Shown here: positions 14,410-14,809 of the stretch, piece after piece
Numbering within the stretch: the first letter of the stretch is position 1
Layout of the letters: every line of letters starts with the position of its first letter
Assembly: GCA_910588505.1 (NCBI GenBank)
Contig: CAJUPQ010000085.1
Span: 1-14,809 of the forward strand
Source: an uncultured Hungatella sp.
GTDB taxonomy: Bacteria > Bacillota > Clostridia > Lachnospirales > Lachnospiraceae
Reading direction: 5' to 3'
DNA length: 14,809 nucleotides
Made by a program: the position numbers and the translations under genes
The notes under the pieces: generated by a model
Told to the model about the DNA's origin: nothing
What the model saw: the letters and a program-made list of their open reading frames with translations, nothing else
The model's database searches: none

Positions 14410-14572
14410 CTGGCACAGCCTAAAAAGATTAGCCGGCGCGCCAAAAAGCGAGGAAGAGGAAATGATGGATAAGGCCTGGGAGATGGAGATGCAGGCCCTG
14501 GAGACCTGGGAGGGCGGACGCCCCGGCATATGGCAGCGGGTCAGGGCGTGGTGGAAGCGTAATATTTGGTAA
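14390..14572 (+). CDS. Possible small Trp-rich, charged protein
   Basis: Up to 60 residues from ATG 14390, which overlaps the end of the previous gene, or 36 from ATG 14462, which is preceded by the purine-rich AGGAAGAGGA and has better initiation context. The short form has six Trp, an acidic N-half and a basic, aromatic C-terminus (RVRAWWKRNIW) that could sit on a membrane surface. Against it: no recognised family, and only position in the operon in favour. It would be the last gene before the tRNA promoter. It may be spurious. Confidence 0.3.
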   Translation: MIRGIFSWHSLKRLAGAPKSEEEEMMDKAWEMEMQALETWEGGRPGIWQRVRAWWKRNIW

Positions 14573-14596
14573 ATTTGGTAAAGTGTAAAAAAGTGG

Positions 14597-14625
14597 TTGA
14601 CAAGATATAATGATTAGTATATAAT
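14597..14625 (+). promoter_or_regulatory. Perfect-consensus sigma-A promoter of the tRNA genes
   Basis: TTGACA (14597-14602), 17 bp, TATAAT (14620-14625), 37 bp before tRNA-Pro. Start expected near 14632. Such a promoter suits a stable RNA operon. Confidence 0.93.
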
Positions 14626-14662
14626 AATCCTTGCGTTGCGAAAAAGCACTTTTTATGCACAT

Positions 14663-14737
14663 CGGGGTGTGGCTCAGTTTGGCTAGAGCGCCTGGTTTGG
14701 GACCAGGAAGTCGCAGGTTCGAATCCTGTCACCCCGA
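14663..14737 (+). tRNA. tRNA-Pro (UGG)
   Basis: Acceptor arms CGGGGTG (14663-14669) and CACCCCG (14730-14736) pair fully, with discriminator A at 14737. The anticodon stem CCTGG/CCAGG encloses TTTGGGA, giving anticodon UGG, and the T arm contains GGTTCGAATCC. The 3' CCA is not encoded and must be added by a nucleotidyltransferase. Confidence 0.96.
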
Positions 14738-14755
14738 TTGTAGAGAATAAATCGC

Positions 14756-14809
14756 GCGGGTGTAGTTCAATGGTAGAACACCAGCCTTCCAAGCTGGATA
14801 CGTGGGTTC
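14756..14809 (+). tRNA. tRNA-Gly (UCC), truncated by the window end
   Basis: It starts with GCGGGTG (acceptor), then a short D arm (GTTCAATGGTAGAAC). The anticodon stem CCAGC/GCTGG holds CTTCCAA, giving anticodon UCC. The sequence stops within the T arm (GTGGGTTC). It lies 18 bp after tRNA-Pro, probably co-transcribed. Confidence 0.93.

Overview
The window looks like chromosome of a gut-type Clostridia member, most likely Lachnospiraceae (Enterocloster/Hungatella/Lachnoclostridium-like). The reasons are moderate GC, strong AGGAGG ribosome sites, consensus sigma-A promoters, a class III fructose-1,6-bisphosphatase, a HAAS/DUF1700 protein, Firmicute-style wall hydrolases, an rdgB-ysnB-like gene pair and tRNA genes without an encoded CCA. 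The assignment is inferred from gene content, not from a search.

Layout. Positions 1-312 hold no convincing gene, only small inverted repeats and a terminator. A minus-strand gene (313-2373) encodes a Tat-exported lipoprotein flavoprotein reductase with an FMN-binding domain and an FAD domain. A MerR-family regulator (2678-3520) is transcribed away from it. The roughly 300-bp gap between them contains a reductase promoter with unusually long (19-bp) spacing and a dyad in the spacer, and a 22-bp palindrome just downstream of the expected transcription start. This reads as a locally regulated extracellular respiratory module of unknown substrate. Next come a membrane-anchored M23 peptidase (3629-4948), class III fbp (5063-7000, probably starting at TTG), a HAAS-domain membrane protein (7135-7650) with a 21-bp-stem terminator, and a secreted SH3b-NlpC/P60 hydrolase (7838-8602) driven by a perfect-consensus sigma-A promoter.

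A 56-codon gene at 8825-8995 encodes an Asn/Gln/Ser/Arg protein built from ten four-residue repeats. It lies downstream of a sequence resembling a forespore sigma-G promoter, so it may be a small spore protein. It is followed by a terminator, a single-domain rhodanese (9142-9468) and a GC-rich, hairpin-forming intergenic stretch.

From 9640 to 14409 an apparent operon reads yfcE phosphodiesterase - THUMP-type RNA methyltransferase - papain-like lipoprotein protease - rdgB XTP/dITP pyrophosphatase - second YfcE/YsnB-like phosphodiesterase. Its genes overlap or nearly touch, and a good sigma-A promoter stands at 9574-9602. The window closes with a consensus promoter driving tRNA-Pro(UGG) and the start of tRNA-Gly(UCC), cut by the window edge.

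Most of the region is housekeeping. The parts that deserve a second look are the reductase/MerR pair with its control sites, the tetrapeptide-repeat microprotein, the protease whose canonical catalytic Asn is Ser, and the structured 9489-9550 stretch.
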